The position numbers were made by a program, and so were the translations under genes. A stretch of DNA of 13,898 nt from Haloferacaceae archaeon (GTDB taxonomy: Archaea > Halobacteriota > Halobacteria > Halobacteriales > Haloferacaceae), in contig JAQCMZ010000467.1 of assembly GCA_028274825.1 (NCBI GenBank), positions 1 to 13,898 of the forward strand, written 5' to 3'. The stretch's first letter is position 1. Each line of letters opens with the position of its first letter. This document shows positions 1 to 7,249 of the stretch, piece by piece. Under the pieces are notes generated by a model. The model was not told where the DNA came from and did no database searches. It saw only the letters and a program-made list of their open reading frames with translations.

Positions 1-267
1 AAATACTCGCAGAGAAAGTCACTCCGAGTCCGTCGAAGTCTGTTGGACTCCCTGTGGCCAACACAACACTGGGTGTCCGAACACGACAGACGAGAGGAGT
101 CCCGGGGTGCCACTCCCAAGAGACTGCCCATCGATTGGTCACTCACCGATTCCAACGGTGTGTTGGCTTGGGAGTCTGCAACCCTGACACTCCCAACCCA
201 GCGGTGCGGTGGGATTCGGCCGCGGTCACGCGGAGGAGGATGTCAATGGCTGTCCCGCTGTTTTTTT
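1..267 (+). ncRNA. structured ncRNA element, left copy (5' end outside window)
   Basis: Bases 1-247 match the minus strand of 13516-13763 at about 87% by hand alignment. The differences are scattered rather than codon-phased, and no frame gives a recognisable protein. Helices shared by both copies: GGACTCC 45-51 with GGAGTCC 96-102, enclosing a CCC/GGG plus GTG/CAC hairpin; AGACTGCC 121-128 with 170-177 (7 of 8 pairs); CACCG 144-148 with CGGTG 156-160 around a conserved ATTCCAA loop; a CCGCG/CGCGG hairpin near 220-235; CAGCGG 199-204 with CCGCTG 255-260. The element ends in seven T at 261-267, which fits an archaeal U-tract terminator. The 5' domain seen in the right copy would lie before base 1. 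The family is not recognised. It lacks the conserved segments I know for RNase P RNA or SRP RNA. Confidence 0.6.
261..267 (+). terminator. T7 tract: ncRNA terminator and possible TATA element for the next gene
   Basis: Seven consecutive T follow the 3' closing helix strand of the left ncRNA (255-260), as expected for archaeal transcription termination. Its centre is also 27 bases before the ATG at 291, the leaderless promoter distance, so the same bases may serve as TATA element of the aldo/keto reductase gene. Confidence 0.45.
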
Positions 268-290
268 GATTTGGTCTCGACTGACTGGAT

Positions 291-1403
291 ATGGCAACAC
301 GCACTGGCACGTGGGGGTACCGGGACCAGCACGGTGACGCCTTTGGGCGCACCTATTTCCGGCGATTCGGGCAGGGCGTTATTTCGAGCCTTGGCATCGG
401 GACGTATCTCGGTGATCCTACTGACGCTGTTGACGACCGCTACCGAAGAGCAATCCAGCTCGCCCTCGAGAACGGTGTGAACGTGATCGATACGGCCAGT
501 AATTACCGGTGCAGTCGCAGTGAGCGGGTCGTCGGCCAGGCTCTGCGCGAGGCCGCAGTCGATCGACGGGAGATCACCGTCGCCACGAAAGGGGGATTTA
601 TTCCGTTCGATGGCTCTCGACCCGCCGATCCTGGTAAATACGTGCGGGATCAGTTTGTAGCGTCAGGACTCGTCGATACTGGAGATCTCGCCAAAGGGAG
701 CCATTGTATCGCCCCGGATTTTCTCGACGCGATGATCGACCGGTCGCTGGATCGTCTCGGACTCGATCATATTGATCTCTATTATGTTCACAATCCCGAG
801 ACACAGCTATCGATCCGCTCCCGCGAGCAGACGTACGACCTGCTGGAGGCGACGTTCACCCGCCTGGAGGAGCGTCGACTCGCAGGCGATATCGGCCAGT
901 ACGGTGTTGCGACGTGGGATGGGTTCCGAGCCTCCATGGGAGAGGGTGCATATCTGTCGTTACCTGCGGTTGTTCGTCGGAGTCAGGCAGCCGCTGCGAC
1001 CGCAGGCGCTGACGAACCTGGACTCACGGCGGTTCAACTGCCGTTCAACGCTGGGATGGCGGATGCGTTCACCCAGAATACTCAACCTGCCGCTAGGAGG
1101 AGTGACGAACAAGAGGAGTCCGCTGCTCGGTCGCCACTGGTGTGTGCCCGTGAGGAAGGTCTGTCGGTGTTTGCGAGCGCAAGTCTCGGCCAAGGTGAAC
1201 TCGCAGATGGATTACCAGCCGAGATTGAGGCTCACCTCGGGGGTGAGACAACTGCCCAGCGGGCGATCAATTTCGCGCGCAGTGCGCCTGGTGTTACTTG
1301 CTCACTCGTGGGCGCAAGCGACCCCGCACACGTCCGGGAAAATATCGCAGCCGGCACCTTTGATCCGCTTGGCGCGAACGCGTTCGATGCCATATTTGAG
1401 TAG
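291..1403 (+). CDS. aldo/keto reductase family protein
   Basis: NAD(P)H-dependent oxidoreductase of the AKR superfamily (TIM barrel), predicted cytoplasmic, 370 aa. The catalytic tetrad can be read in order: Asp67 and Tyr72 in DTASNY, Lys100 in VATKGG, and His167 in YYVHNPE. The C-terminal nucleotide-binding portion is present (GVTCSLVGASDPAHVREN). The length is somewhat more than the usual 300-340 aa, owing to a loop around residues 105-140 and a longer segment near 230-290. The substrate cannot be told from sequence. The ATG at 291 is chosen because it precedes the conserved N-terminal strand (SSLGIGTYLGD) and lies 27 bases after a T tract that could act as a TATA element. It stands alone directly downstream of the left ncRNA and reads in the same direction. 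Confidence 0.88.
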   Translation: MATRTGTWGYRDQHGDAFGRTYFRRFGQGVISSLGIGTYLGDPTDAVDDRYRRAIQLALENGVNVIDTASNYRCSRSERVVGQALREAAVDRREITVATKGGFIPFDGSRPADPGKYVRDQFVASGLVDTGDLAKGSHCIAPDFLDAMIDRSLDRLGLDHIDLYYVHNPETQLSIRSREQTYDLLEATFTRLEERRLAGDIGQYGVATWDGFRASMGEGAYLSLPAVVRRSQAAAATAGADEPGLTAVQLPFNAGMADAFTQNTQPAARRSDEQEESAARSPLVCAREEGLSVFASASLGQGELADGLPAEIEAHLGGETTAQRAINFARSAPGVTCSLVGASDPAHVRENIAAGTFDPLGANAFDAIFE

Positions 1404-1611
1404 CGTGTGCCACTCTACTGTGGACCCTGCGCCGGGATATGCCTACACGGTCTGTTTGCCCCGGTCAAACCCTGTCACCCGTCAGGCCTCGACAGCGGAG
1501 TGAGAGTGCCTCAGAAGCCACTCGTGAGTTAGTTTAGGCTAGACATGCATTCGAATTCATCTGGACTTCTATTTTCACTTCCCTCTCCTGGCGAGCACAA
1601 TCGCCGTGTCG

Positions 1612-1782
1612 TCAGTGGAGTTCCTTCCATCGGCGGTCACACTCCGGACAAATTCGGACCGCATACACCTCTTCTGGATCATTTTCCTTCTTCAGGACCA
1701 TCTCACAGTTCGAACACGTCGGCCGCTCATACGTATCTTTGTATATCTCTCCCTCACGGAGGCCCTTCCGAGTAGTTTTCAC
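1612..1782 (-). CDS. HVO_0758-type zinc-finger microprotein
   Basis: A 56-aa protein. It starts KTTRKGLREGE and carries two zinc knuckles, CSNC (Cys23, Cys26) and CPEC (Cys45, Cys48), ending in RRWKELH. From memory this matches the haloarchaeal HVO_0758 family of one-zinc-ribbon microproteins in its KGLR start, the CxxC spacing, the acidic NDPEE segment and the terminal W-K-E-L. The molecular function is unknown; small haloarchaeal zinc-finger proteins of this type are thought to be regulatory or RNA/protein binding. The start is GTG at 1782. A TATA-like TTTTAATATG lies about 26 bases upstream (1803-1812 on the minus strand), so the mRNA would be leaderless. It is transcribed divergently from the glycosyltransferase gene at 2386. 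Confidence 0.8.
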   Translation of the reverse strand: MKTTRKGLREGEIYKDTYERPTCSNCEMVLKKENDPEEVYAVRICPECDRRWKELH

Positions 1783-1802
1783 AGTTACATTTCATTATCC
1801 GA

Positions 1803-1812
1803 CATATTAAAA
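1803..1812 (-). promoter_or_regulatory. TATA box of the zinc-finger microprotein gene
   Basis: TTTTAATATG on the minus strand is centred about 26 bases before the GTG at 1782. The spacing supports the GTG as the true, leaderless start. Confidence 0.5.
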
Positions 1813-2352
1813 CCTCACTCGTCATTTCAACTGAGATTTCCCCAGTACTCTGAGAAGTCGTGGATTTCAGAGAGTGGCTGAATCACACCGATCAACCATG
1901 CACCCTGCTTACAGCACTCACCGGTCACTCTGTGAGCGCGGAACCTCCCGCTCGGGAGCAGCCGGTGCCGACACAGACTCTCGCTGAGCCGAGCCGGAGC
2001 GGGAGCGTTAGTCCACAGCGAGGTCCAGCCTCTACAATCGGGGGGAACCCACTCTGTTCCGACTGTGACGCCAACAGCCGGGTCAGCCGCAGTTCGTGTC
2101 GAGCTCGGAGCCGATCTGACAAATGCGACCAGTCACAGATGTGAGTGCCGTATTCACGAGAATCACGGGGTATGCTCGTGAAAGGCAGAAAGGGCCGAAC
2201 TGGCGCCGTCTCGCTTCAGCTTGCTTCCTTCTCCTGGTTTTTGTTCTTTGTCTGTGGCCGGAGGCCTCGCCAATCACTCTCTGTGCCCCGTCTCGGCTCG
2301 ACACTGTTGCCAATCAACTATCAGTGTCCAGGAGGTAAACATACATATCCGC

Positions 2353-2360
2353 GTGTTTTT
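2353..2360 (+). promoter_or_regulatory. TATA-like box of the glycosyltransferase gene
   Basis: GTGTTTTT is centred about 28 bases before the ATG at 2386. The T-rich core and the spacing fit a haloarchaeal promoter of a leaderless gene. Confidence 0.4.
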
Positions 2361-2385
2361 CCTCTTGACCGTTCAGTAATCCACA

Positions 2386-3561
2386 ATGGAATATGTTCAG
2401 GAGCGCGTAACTACACTCCACGCGTTGCGCGACCGGATGCCGGAGGCGCCGACTGACCGGGCGGCTGTGGTAGTTCCGATGACCGAGCGGGAGTATGGCG
2501 CCCTAGCGACTGGACAAATTCTCTCTGAGTTAGAGATGGTCGACCCGGCGCGTGTGGTCGTCCCCTTGCGGGCTCCCCGTGACCGCGTCGTCGCCTTCTG
2601 TGAGTGGCTCGCTGAGTATCATCTCACCCTCGAGGTGGTGTGGTGTGACGGTCCACAATTGGCCAAACTACTGCGAGTGCACGGGCTCGACGGCCAACGT
2701 GGCAAGGGGCGCGATGTGTGGCTCGCGCTGGGGCGAGCTCTCAAGGAGGAGTATGTTGTTGTTCACGACGCGGATACTGCCAGCTATTCGCGGCGATACG
2801 TCCCACGACTGTTGTTCCCACTCGCTCACGGCAATTCGTTTTCGAAGGGATACTATGCTCGTGTGGAGAACGACCGGCTTTACGGTCGGCTTTTCCGGCT
2901 GTTTTATGCCCCACTTGTCCGGGCACTCCAGGATGTCTACGATACGCCGGTGATTGATTACCTCGGGGCGTTCCGATACGCGCTGGCCGGAGAGTTCGCC
3001 GCGACATCTAAGCTGGCCTCCACATTTCGACTCCAGCGACACTGGGGGCTAGAAGTTGGGACTCTCGGAGAGGTTCACGGTGAAGTTGGCTTCGCCGGCT
3101 CCGCACAGGTCGATCTCGGCCAATACGAACACGACCATCGGTCAGTGTCGGGGCCGACTGGACTCTCTGACATGAGCGAATCGGTGGCCGATGCCCTCTT
3201 CCGGGTGCTGGTCGATCATGGAATTGATCCGCGGCCGGATGCACTTCGTGACCGATACACCGAGACTGCCGACTCTCTCATCGACAGTTATCGACTTGAC
3301 GCGCTGTACAACGGTCTCGACCTCGACGCAGAAGCCGAACGCGCACAGGTATCGACGTATGCTGATGCGATTGGGACTCTCGGCGGCGATACCCGGCTTC
3401 CCGCGTGGTCTCGTGCACCAATCACTTCCGACCAGGTAGCCCAGGCCGCGCAGGCTGACCTGCACGCACTCGATTCCGACCGAACAACCGACCAATCGAG
3501 CGAGATAGTCCCTGCCAGTCGAGTCAGCCCGAACCCTTCAGACACCGATCCGGGGGCGTAA
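2386..3561 (+). CDS. GT-A glycosyltransferase, glucosyl-3-phosphoglycerate synthase-like
   Basis: A predicted cytoplasmic nucleotide-sugar glycosyltransferase of 391 aa. Residues 25-65 form the first Rossmann-like strands. GKGRDVWLALG (about 106-116) resembles the GKG...W segment of glucosyl- and mannosyl-3-phosphoglycerate synthases. The metal-binding DxD motif is HDAD (128-131), followed by FSKGYYARVEN and a Leu/Arg-rich segment (about 152-182) typical of this family. In such enzymes a sugar is moved from an NDP-sugar to 3-phosphoglycerate, the first step to the compatible solutes glucosyl- or mannosylglycerate. That role is family inference; no matching phosphatase gene is nearby. The last 45 residues are polar and probably disordered. 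The ATG at 2386 lies about 28 bases after GTGTTTTT, which suggests a leaderless mRNA. Confidence 0.75.
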   Translation: MEYVQERVTTLHALRDRMPEAPTDRAAVVVPMTEREYGALATGQILSELEMVDPARVVVPLRAPRDRVVAFCEWLAEYHLTLEVVWCDGPQLAKLLRVHGLDGQRGKGRDVWLALGRALKEEYVVVHDADTASYSRRYVPRLLFPLAHGNSFSKGYYARVENDRLYGRLFRLFYAPLVRALQDVYDTPVIDYLGAFRYALAGEFAATSKLASTFRLQRHWGLEVGTLGEVHGEVGFAGSAQVDLGQYEHDHRSVSGPTGLSDMSESVADALFRVLVDHGIDPRPDALRDRYTETADSLIDSYRLDALYNGLDLDAEAERAQVSTYADAIGTLGGDTRLPAWSRAPITSDQVAQAAQADLHALDSDRTTDQSSEIVPASRVSPNPSDTDPGA

Positions 3562-3980
3562 TTGAAACAGTCGAATCGTGTGAGCACGCACTGAGGTCGG
3601 CCCGTGTGATCGTCGCCTCGATAACTGACCCGCCTGATGGTTGCTACTGTCGATGAGATGTCGATGAGACACTGATACTCACGAACTCTCGAGGGACGTA
3701 GTTTTGCGCAGCATCTCGGCTCACCTGCTACTGTGAGCGAACTGGCCGCTGAGGACTATTTTAGACTCTAAGTGGGATGATGAGCGGTCGGGGAAACTCT
3801 TCTGCAGACGGTGCAAGGCGACTGCCCCAGGGCTTGACCTCGGGGTTGGTTCAGAGAGATTGCTGTCGAGAATTGCCGTTCTCCATATGCTGTGTGAATG
3901 ACTGCGAGTGGCACATCCCGAGACAGTCTCCTCACAACTCTGGCAAGGAGTTAGGTAGATCCCGCTCGTCTGCACCGATT
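3562..3980. other. 419-bp gap upstream of the unknown protein, with a possible decayed gene
   Basis: No intact gene is supported. Bases 3562-3700 show nothing. Bases 3733-3930 hold zinc-ribbon-like coding traces split over three frames, listed separately as a pseudogene candidate. Confidence 0.4.
3733..3930 (+). pseudogene. possible frameshifted zinc-ribbon protein
   Basis: Three frames in succession read like one small zinc protein. From a GTG at 3733 the reading is VSELAAEDYFRL, then a stop. One frame over, the reading is DSKWDDERSGK followed by LFCRRCKATAPGLDL and LLSRIAVLHMLCE, then a stop. After one more shift the reading is DCEWHIPRQ. Joining the second and third pieces by removing one base near 3898 gives a CEDC knuckle paired with the CRRC knuckle, the layout of a two-knuckle zinc ribbon. 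A TATA-like AGTTTT (3700-3705) lies about 30 bases before the GTG. The right end is not defined. I do not recognise the family. It could also be chance coding-like sequence or an assembly error. Confidence 0.35.
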
Positions 3981-4670
3981 GTGACGCACAATCTGTCTGG
4001 GATCACTACCTCGGATGAACTCGCCGGGATCGTCGATTTGTTCGGGGCCATCACACCCAGAGAGTTGGCAGACGCTCTGGACGAACTCGCGTTCAAACAC
4101 GGAGAGAACGCAAACGAGAAAGCAGTCGCCACTGCCATTGAGCAGGCAATCTCGGGATACATTCTCGTCGAAGTCCGAAGAGTGGCTATCGGAGCCGCTG
4201 GCGAACCCTCGCGGGCAGATACCAATCGAACGGATCCAACAGGCATCGCTGATACGACCCCCGACGAATCGAGTCTTGTCGATGGATTCGATACTGACTC
4301 TCTTGGAGACGAGACTGCCACAGATCTGGGTTCGAGACCTGACCCGGATGCGAACGTAGACTCGCGACCAACCCAACGAGCCGTCTCAACGAGCGGCCGA
4401 TATCTCATCGTCGGGCCAGTTGCGTTCCCGTCATTTCCAGAGGGTGCTGAGGATCTCCCACACATCCTCTCGATTCCAGAACGGCAGGTCAATCGAGAGC
4501 GGGCTGCTGCTGCAGTCGAGTCGCGGCTCGCTACCGAGGCTGTCGACGCAATCACTGCAGGAGACGGCTCTCGTATCAAGACGCTGTTAGACGTCTGTTA
4601 TGATCTTGAGACGTGGGCAGATGTCGATATCGCACAATTCCGGGAGCGACTCGCAGACGCGGCCGAGTGA
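3981..4670 (+). CDS. haloarchaeal protein of unknown function (DUF7109-like)
   Basis: A 229-aa protein with two conserved-looking parts. The N-terminal segment (TTSDELAGIVDLFGAITPREL, helix-rich) and the C-terminal segment (VGPVAFPSFPEGAEDLPHIL to DLETWADVD) resemble, from memory, a haloarchaea-only family annotated DUF7109. They are joined by an acidic, Thr/Asp/Ser-rich stretch at about residues 65-135 that is probably disordered. No enzyme motif, membrane segment or signal peptide is visible. The frame stays open upstream to 3777, but those 68 residues are Cys/Arg-rich, unlike the rest of the protein, and overlap the pseudogene trace. I therefore take GTG 3981, twelve codons before the conserved DELAG. 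It converges with the HD-domain gene on the other strand. Confidence 0.6.
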   Translation: MTHNLSGITTSDELAGIVDLFGAITPRELADALDELAFKHGENANEKAVATAIEQAISGYILVEVRRVAIGAAGEPSRADTNRTDPTGIADTTPDESSLVDGFDTDSLGDETATDLGSRPDPDANVDSRPTQRAVSTSGRYLIVGPVAFPSFPEGAEDLPHILSIPERQVNRERAAAAVESRLATEAVDAITAGDGSRIKTLLDVCYDLETWADVDIAQFRERLADAAE

Positions 4671-5141
4671 TCCCCACCGCTAAGACGAAACACCCTTTCG
4701 ATTTTCAGGAGTATTTACCAGTATTTGACCGTAGTCAGTGGTACTGGTGAGGATGTACTTTGTAATACTCCCGCTGGGCGACTGCTGGCCCGTGTCACTA
4801 CCGTGAGTGTGATCCAGTCCATCCATCCGTCTCTCGTCGTGTCGCAGTGAGTGACGGCAAACAGTTCTGAGACAGCTGGGTCTGACGACCGCTCGTCGAA
4901 TCCTGTCGCTCGGCCGTGGATTCAAGCAGTTACGGGCGGGAGACTCCGAATCAACGCCTGTGCAGACTGCGCTCCCTCCGTTCACACCTCAGCGAGAGGC
5001 AGTGGATACAACCCGCGTCATCGAATCAGGAAGCTCCAGAATGTGTTCACGAGTATGTTGCGTTTAGATAGAACTCCTGAATATAGCTGAATACTCCCAA
5101 CCGCGACTGAATTGAAGAACAGTTACGAACCCACGATTCGA
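4671..5141. other. 471-bp convergent gap
   Basis: It lies between the ends of the unknown protein gene (+) and the HD gene (-). No gene with recognisable motifs was found. It contains a nested hairpin at 4708-4771, listed separately. No long T tract marks a clear terminator for either gene. Confidence 0.5.
4708..4771. repeat. nested perfect inverted repeats (large hairpin)
   Basis: Three perfect stems are nested: GGAGTATT (4708-4715) with AATACTCC (4764-4771), ACCAGTA (4717-4723) with TACTGGT (4742-4748), and TGAC (4726-4729) with GTCA (4734-4737) around a CGTA loop. The 3' side has a 15-nt bulge. It starts 37 bases after the stop of the upstream gene. No T tract follows on either strand, so it is not a simple terminator. 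It could be a 3'-UTR structure, a processing site or a small RNA. Confidence 0.5.
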
Positions 5142-5981
5142 TTACTGGCTGTCGGTGTGTGACCGCGCGGCCTCGTAGCGGTCTTGAATCTGCCCGAACA
5201 ACTCGTGGCCGAGTGTCGTCTGAAGCCGCGGCTCAGCTGTCGCGAAGAACTCGTCAAGTGCGTCGTACTCCTGGAACGCGTCCGGATCCCCCTCGACGGG
5301 GTCGTATCGGTCTTCGCGCTCGTAGACGAGCGCCTGAAGACACATCTCTACGAGATCCATTTCCTTGACGAAGACTGCTTCTGGAGACTCGCGGCGTTCG
5401 TAGTCGTCCCAACTCCGCCGGACCGCATCTGGAAGCGGTCCGGTCAGGGCGTCCATCGCTGTCTTCTCGGCAGTGTGTGTCTGCTCGGGGGCGGGTGTCT
5501 GAGCTGTCGTATCTGCCCGAGTTGGGATATCCCCCGTTTGGGCTTCCGCAAGATCGTGAACGATGGCCAGTCGCACCGCCCGGTCTGGATCCAATTTTCG
5601 TCCGCGAGCCGCGAAATCTGCAGTGGCACGATCGGCAAACACCATACACAGATACGCGACACCCCAGGAGTGTGCAGCCACCGACTCAGGCTCCGATACA
5701 CCACGGAGTTGCCATCCAGTGCGACACTCGTCTTTCAGTTGCACGGCATCAATGAGCGCTGTGATCTCGGCTGAACTGGCTGGCCCGGACTTCGGTGTGT
5801 CGTTGAGACTGTCTCCGGCGTCTTGTTCTCGCCGTGATGACTCTCCTGGTCCGACATCTGCGACATCTGAGGAATCTCTCTTGCTGTTGTCCGTGTCGGT
5901 GCCGACGCTGGTGTCACTATCGGCTCTATCTGCTGCTTCCTGATCGGCGTTTGGACCGGAATCTGAGTTGTGGTCAGACAT
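5142..5981 (-). CDS. HD-domain phosphohydrolase (YfbR/HDDC2-like 5'-nucleotidase)
   Basis: A 279-aa protein. Residues 1-70 are Asp/Ser/Thr-rich with almost no hydrophobics, so probably disordered. Residues 71-279 form an HD domain with the metal ligands readable in order: His104 in VAAHSWG, His142-Asp143 with Glu146 in HDLAEAQTGD, and Asp209 in KEMDLVEM followed by QALVYERE. This pattern matches the YfbR/HDDC2 group, which removes the 5'-phosphate from (deoxy)nucleoside monophosphates. Substrate preference cannot be read here. The ATG is nine bases after the stop of the phosphoribosyltransferase gene, so the two are very likely one operon, linking dephosphorylation to base salvage. The acidic leader is unusually long for the family; no alternative start codon lies between it and the HD core. 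Confidence 0.8.
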   Translation of the reverse strand: MSDHNSDSGPNADQEAADRADSDTSVGTDTDNSKRDSSDVADVGPGESSRREQDAGDSLNDTPKSGPASSAEITALIDAVQLKDECRTGWQLRGVSEPESVAAHSWGVAYLCMVFADRATADFAARGRKLDPDRAVRLAIVHDLAEAQTGDIPTRADTTAQTPAPEQTHTAEKTAMDALTGPLPDAVRRSWDDYERRESPEAVFVKEMDLVEMCLQALVYEREDRYDPVEGDPDAFQEYDALDEFFATAEPRLQTTLGHELFGQIQDRYEAARSHTDSQ

Positions 5982-5990
5982 GACACGGGT

Positions 5991-6686
5991 TCAGTCAGCC
6001 AGCCGCCAGGCGTTTTCCCCGCCCGACTCGATTACCCCCCGCTGTTCCATCTCAGTGAGCACCTCTTCGAGTCGGCCAGGCTGGGCAATCTCCATCTCGA
6101 TTCGGTCGATATCGTGGTGTCTCGATAGTGACTGTTGAATCGCGTCTCGTTCGAACGTATCCTCCTCGGCTTTCTGCATGACTCCCTCAATCAGATCGGC
6201 CATGTCTTCGATGAAATTCCACGGATACACGACCCACGTCCACCCCTCGAGTCGCTCGCCGGTAAAGTCCGGCTCGAACTGTGAGGTGTCTAATAGCTGT
6301 AGCGTCGCTGTTCTCACGCGGGTTGGATCCCGGCCAGTGATGTGTTCTTTTGCCCGCTGGATTGACTCTCCAGTATCGGCGATATCATCAACGATCAGAA
6401 CGTTCTTATTCTCGACACTCCCCTCAGGCATCGGGTACCGGATCTGCGGCTCATCGGATTTCTCTGCCGCGCCGACGTAGTGTTCCAGTTTCAGACTTGT
6501 CAGGTCATCTAATCCGAGAAAATCACACATACATCGCCCTCCGAACCACCCGCCACGAGCCAGTGCGACAATGATGTCGGGGCGAAAATCGGCTGCCCTC
6601 ACCTCCTCAGAGACGGTTCGACAGAGACTGTAAACATACTCCCAATCGGTGATCGTGCAGTCAAAATCCTCTGGGAGGCCGCTCAT
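5991..6686 (-). CDS. purine-type phosphoribosyltransferase with C-terminal helical/winged-helix-like tail
   Basis: A type I phosphoribosyltransferase of 231 aa that attaches a nucleobase to PRPP to make a nucleoside monophosphate. IIVALARGGWFGG (38-50) matches the PPi-binding loop region, and VLIVDDIADTGES (96-108) is the PRPP-binding signature. WVVYPWNF near residue 160 resembles the base-binding hood of xanthine/guanine-type enzymes. Residues about 178-231 are extra: helical, ending in LEEVLTEMEQRGVIES and a short beta-like end, which looks like a winged-helix wing. ATG 6686 is chosen over the ATG at 6710 because a TATA-like GTTTTTC lies about 28 bases upstream of it and the conserved sequence begins right after. 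It is first in an operon with the HD protein and divergent from the deaminase. The base specificity (xanthine, hypoxanthine or guanine) is inference. Confidence 0.82.
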   Translation of the reverse strand: MSGLPEDFDCTITDWEYVYSLCRTVSEEVRAADFRPDIIVALARGGWFGGRCMCDFLGLDDLTSLKLEHYVGAAEKSDEPQIRYPMPEGSVENKNVLIVDDIADTGESIQRAKEHITGRDPTRVRTATLQLLDTSQFEPDFTGERLEGWTWVVYPWNFIEDMADLIEGVMQKAEEDTFERDAIQQSLSRHHDIDRIEMEIAQPGRLEEVLTEMEQRGVIESGGENAWRLAD

Positions 6687-6799
6687 GTATCTGAGAAGAT
6701 ACCGTAGCATGAAAAACGTTCATCAGTGAGGTCATCGACGGTATCGACGCGTCCACCTCGAGCGCACATTTACCAGTGAAAGCGACGTGTCCTGACTAC
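6687..6799. promoter_or_regulatory. divergent promoter region between phosphoribosyltransferase and deaminase
   Basis: The 113-bp spacer carries a TATA-like GTTTTTC on the minus strand (about 6712-6718, ~28 bases before ATG 6686) and CATTTACC on the plus strand (6767-6774, ~30 bases before ATG 6800). Both spacings suit leaderless genes. Shared regulation of the two salvage genes is plausible but not shown. Confidence 0.4.
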
Positions 6800-7249
6800 A
6801 TGGAGTTTGATGAGTTCGACCACGAATCACATATGCGACGCGCGTTCGAACTGGCAGAAAAGGCGGTCGAAAGAGGTGATCGACCGTTTGGGTCTGTTCT
6901 GGTCCGAGACGACGAGGTCGTCGCCGAGGAGTCCAATCGGGTCGTGACTGAAGACGATATCCGCCGCCATCCAGAGCTCCATCTTGCCTACAGGGCACGC
7001 GAGGAGTCTTCCCGCGACCAGCGACGTCAGACGGTCATGTACACTAGCACAGAGCCGTGTCCGATGTGTGCTGGTGGGCTTCGGTTCGCAAAACTCGGGC
7101 GAATTACCTACAGTGTCGGCGGCGACGAGATTGCAGAATTTACCGGCGGTGACCCGGCACCCCGCTCGGCCGACATTCTCGAAACGACAGAGGTGACCGG
7201 CCCAGTACTCAATGAACCTGGCCGACAACTCCACCAGGACTTCTGGTAA
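6800..7249 (+). CDS. CMP/dCMP-type deaminase family protein (guanine/nucleoside deaminase-like)
   Basis: A zinc-dependent deaminase of the cytidine deaminase superfamily, 149 aa, a full-length single domain. Zinc and catalytic residues are present: His57 and Glu59 in RHPEL, and Cys87 and Cys90 in STEPCPMCAGGL. The usual HAE is HPE here; the glutamate that shuttles protons is kept. RPFGSVLVRDDEVVAEESN (28-46) is the typical first substrate-binding strand and loop. The PCPMC form and length fit the guanine deaminase/TadA-like group better than classical cytidine deaminase. The clustering with a phosphoribosyltransferase and GMP synthase suggests guanine or a related base as substrate, which is inference. 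ATG 6800 is preferred to ATG 6776 because the latter is only a few bases from the TATA-like CATTTACC. Confidence 0.82.
   Translation: MEFDEFDHESHMRRAFELAEKAVERGDRPFGSVLVRDDEVVAEESNRVVTEDDIRRHPELHLAYRAREESSRDQRRQTVMYTSTEPCPMCAGGLRFAKLGRITYSVGGDEIAEFTGGDPAPRSADILETTEVTGPVLNEPGRQLHQDFW

Larger units (their letters stand above)
1783..2385. other. 603-bp divergent intergenic region
   Basis: No convincing gene was found in any frame; open frames here lack recognisable motifs. It holds the TATA box of the zinc-finger gene at its left end and a T-rich TATA-like GTGTTTTT at 2353-2360, about 28 bases before the glycosyltransferase ATG, at its right end. A perfect 9-bp GC-rich inverted repeat, CTCCCGCTC (1945-1953) and GAGCGGGAG (1997-2005), sits in the middle. 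Confidence 0.5.

Noticed and set aside
43..480. 145-aa open frame from the left RNA into the aldo/keto reductase gene
   Set aside because: It overlaps the well-supported reductase in another frame. Its first half corresponds to the RNA element, where substitutions and a one-base gap against the right copy break the frame.
1545..1881. Plus-strand open frames of 76 and 91 aa
   Set aside because: They are antisense to the zinc-finger microprotein, whose motifs and promoter are clear on the minus strand.
3777..3980. 68-residue N-terminal extension of the unknown protein
   Set aside because: Cys/Arg-rich composition unlike the rest, overlap with zinc-ribbon traces in other frames, and conserved sequence starting only after GTG 3981.
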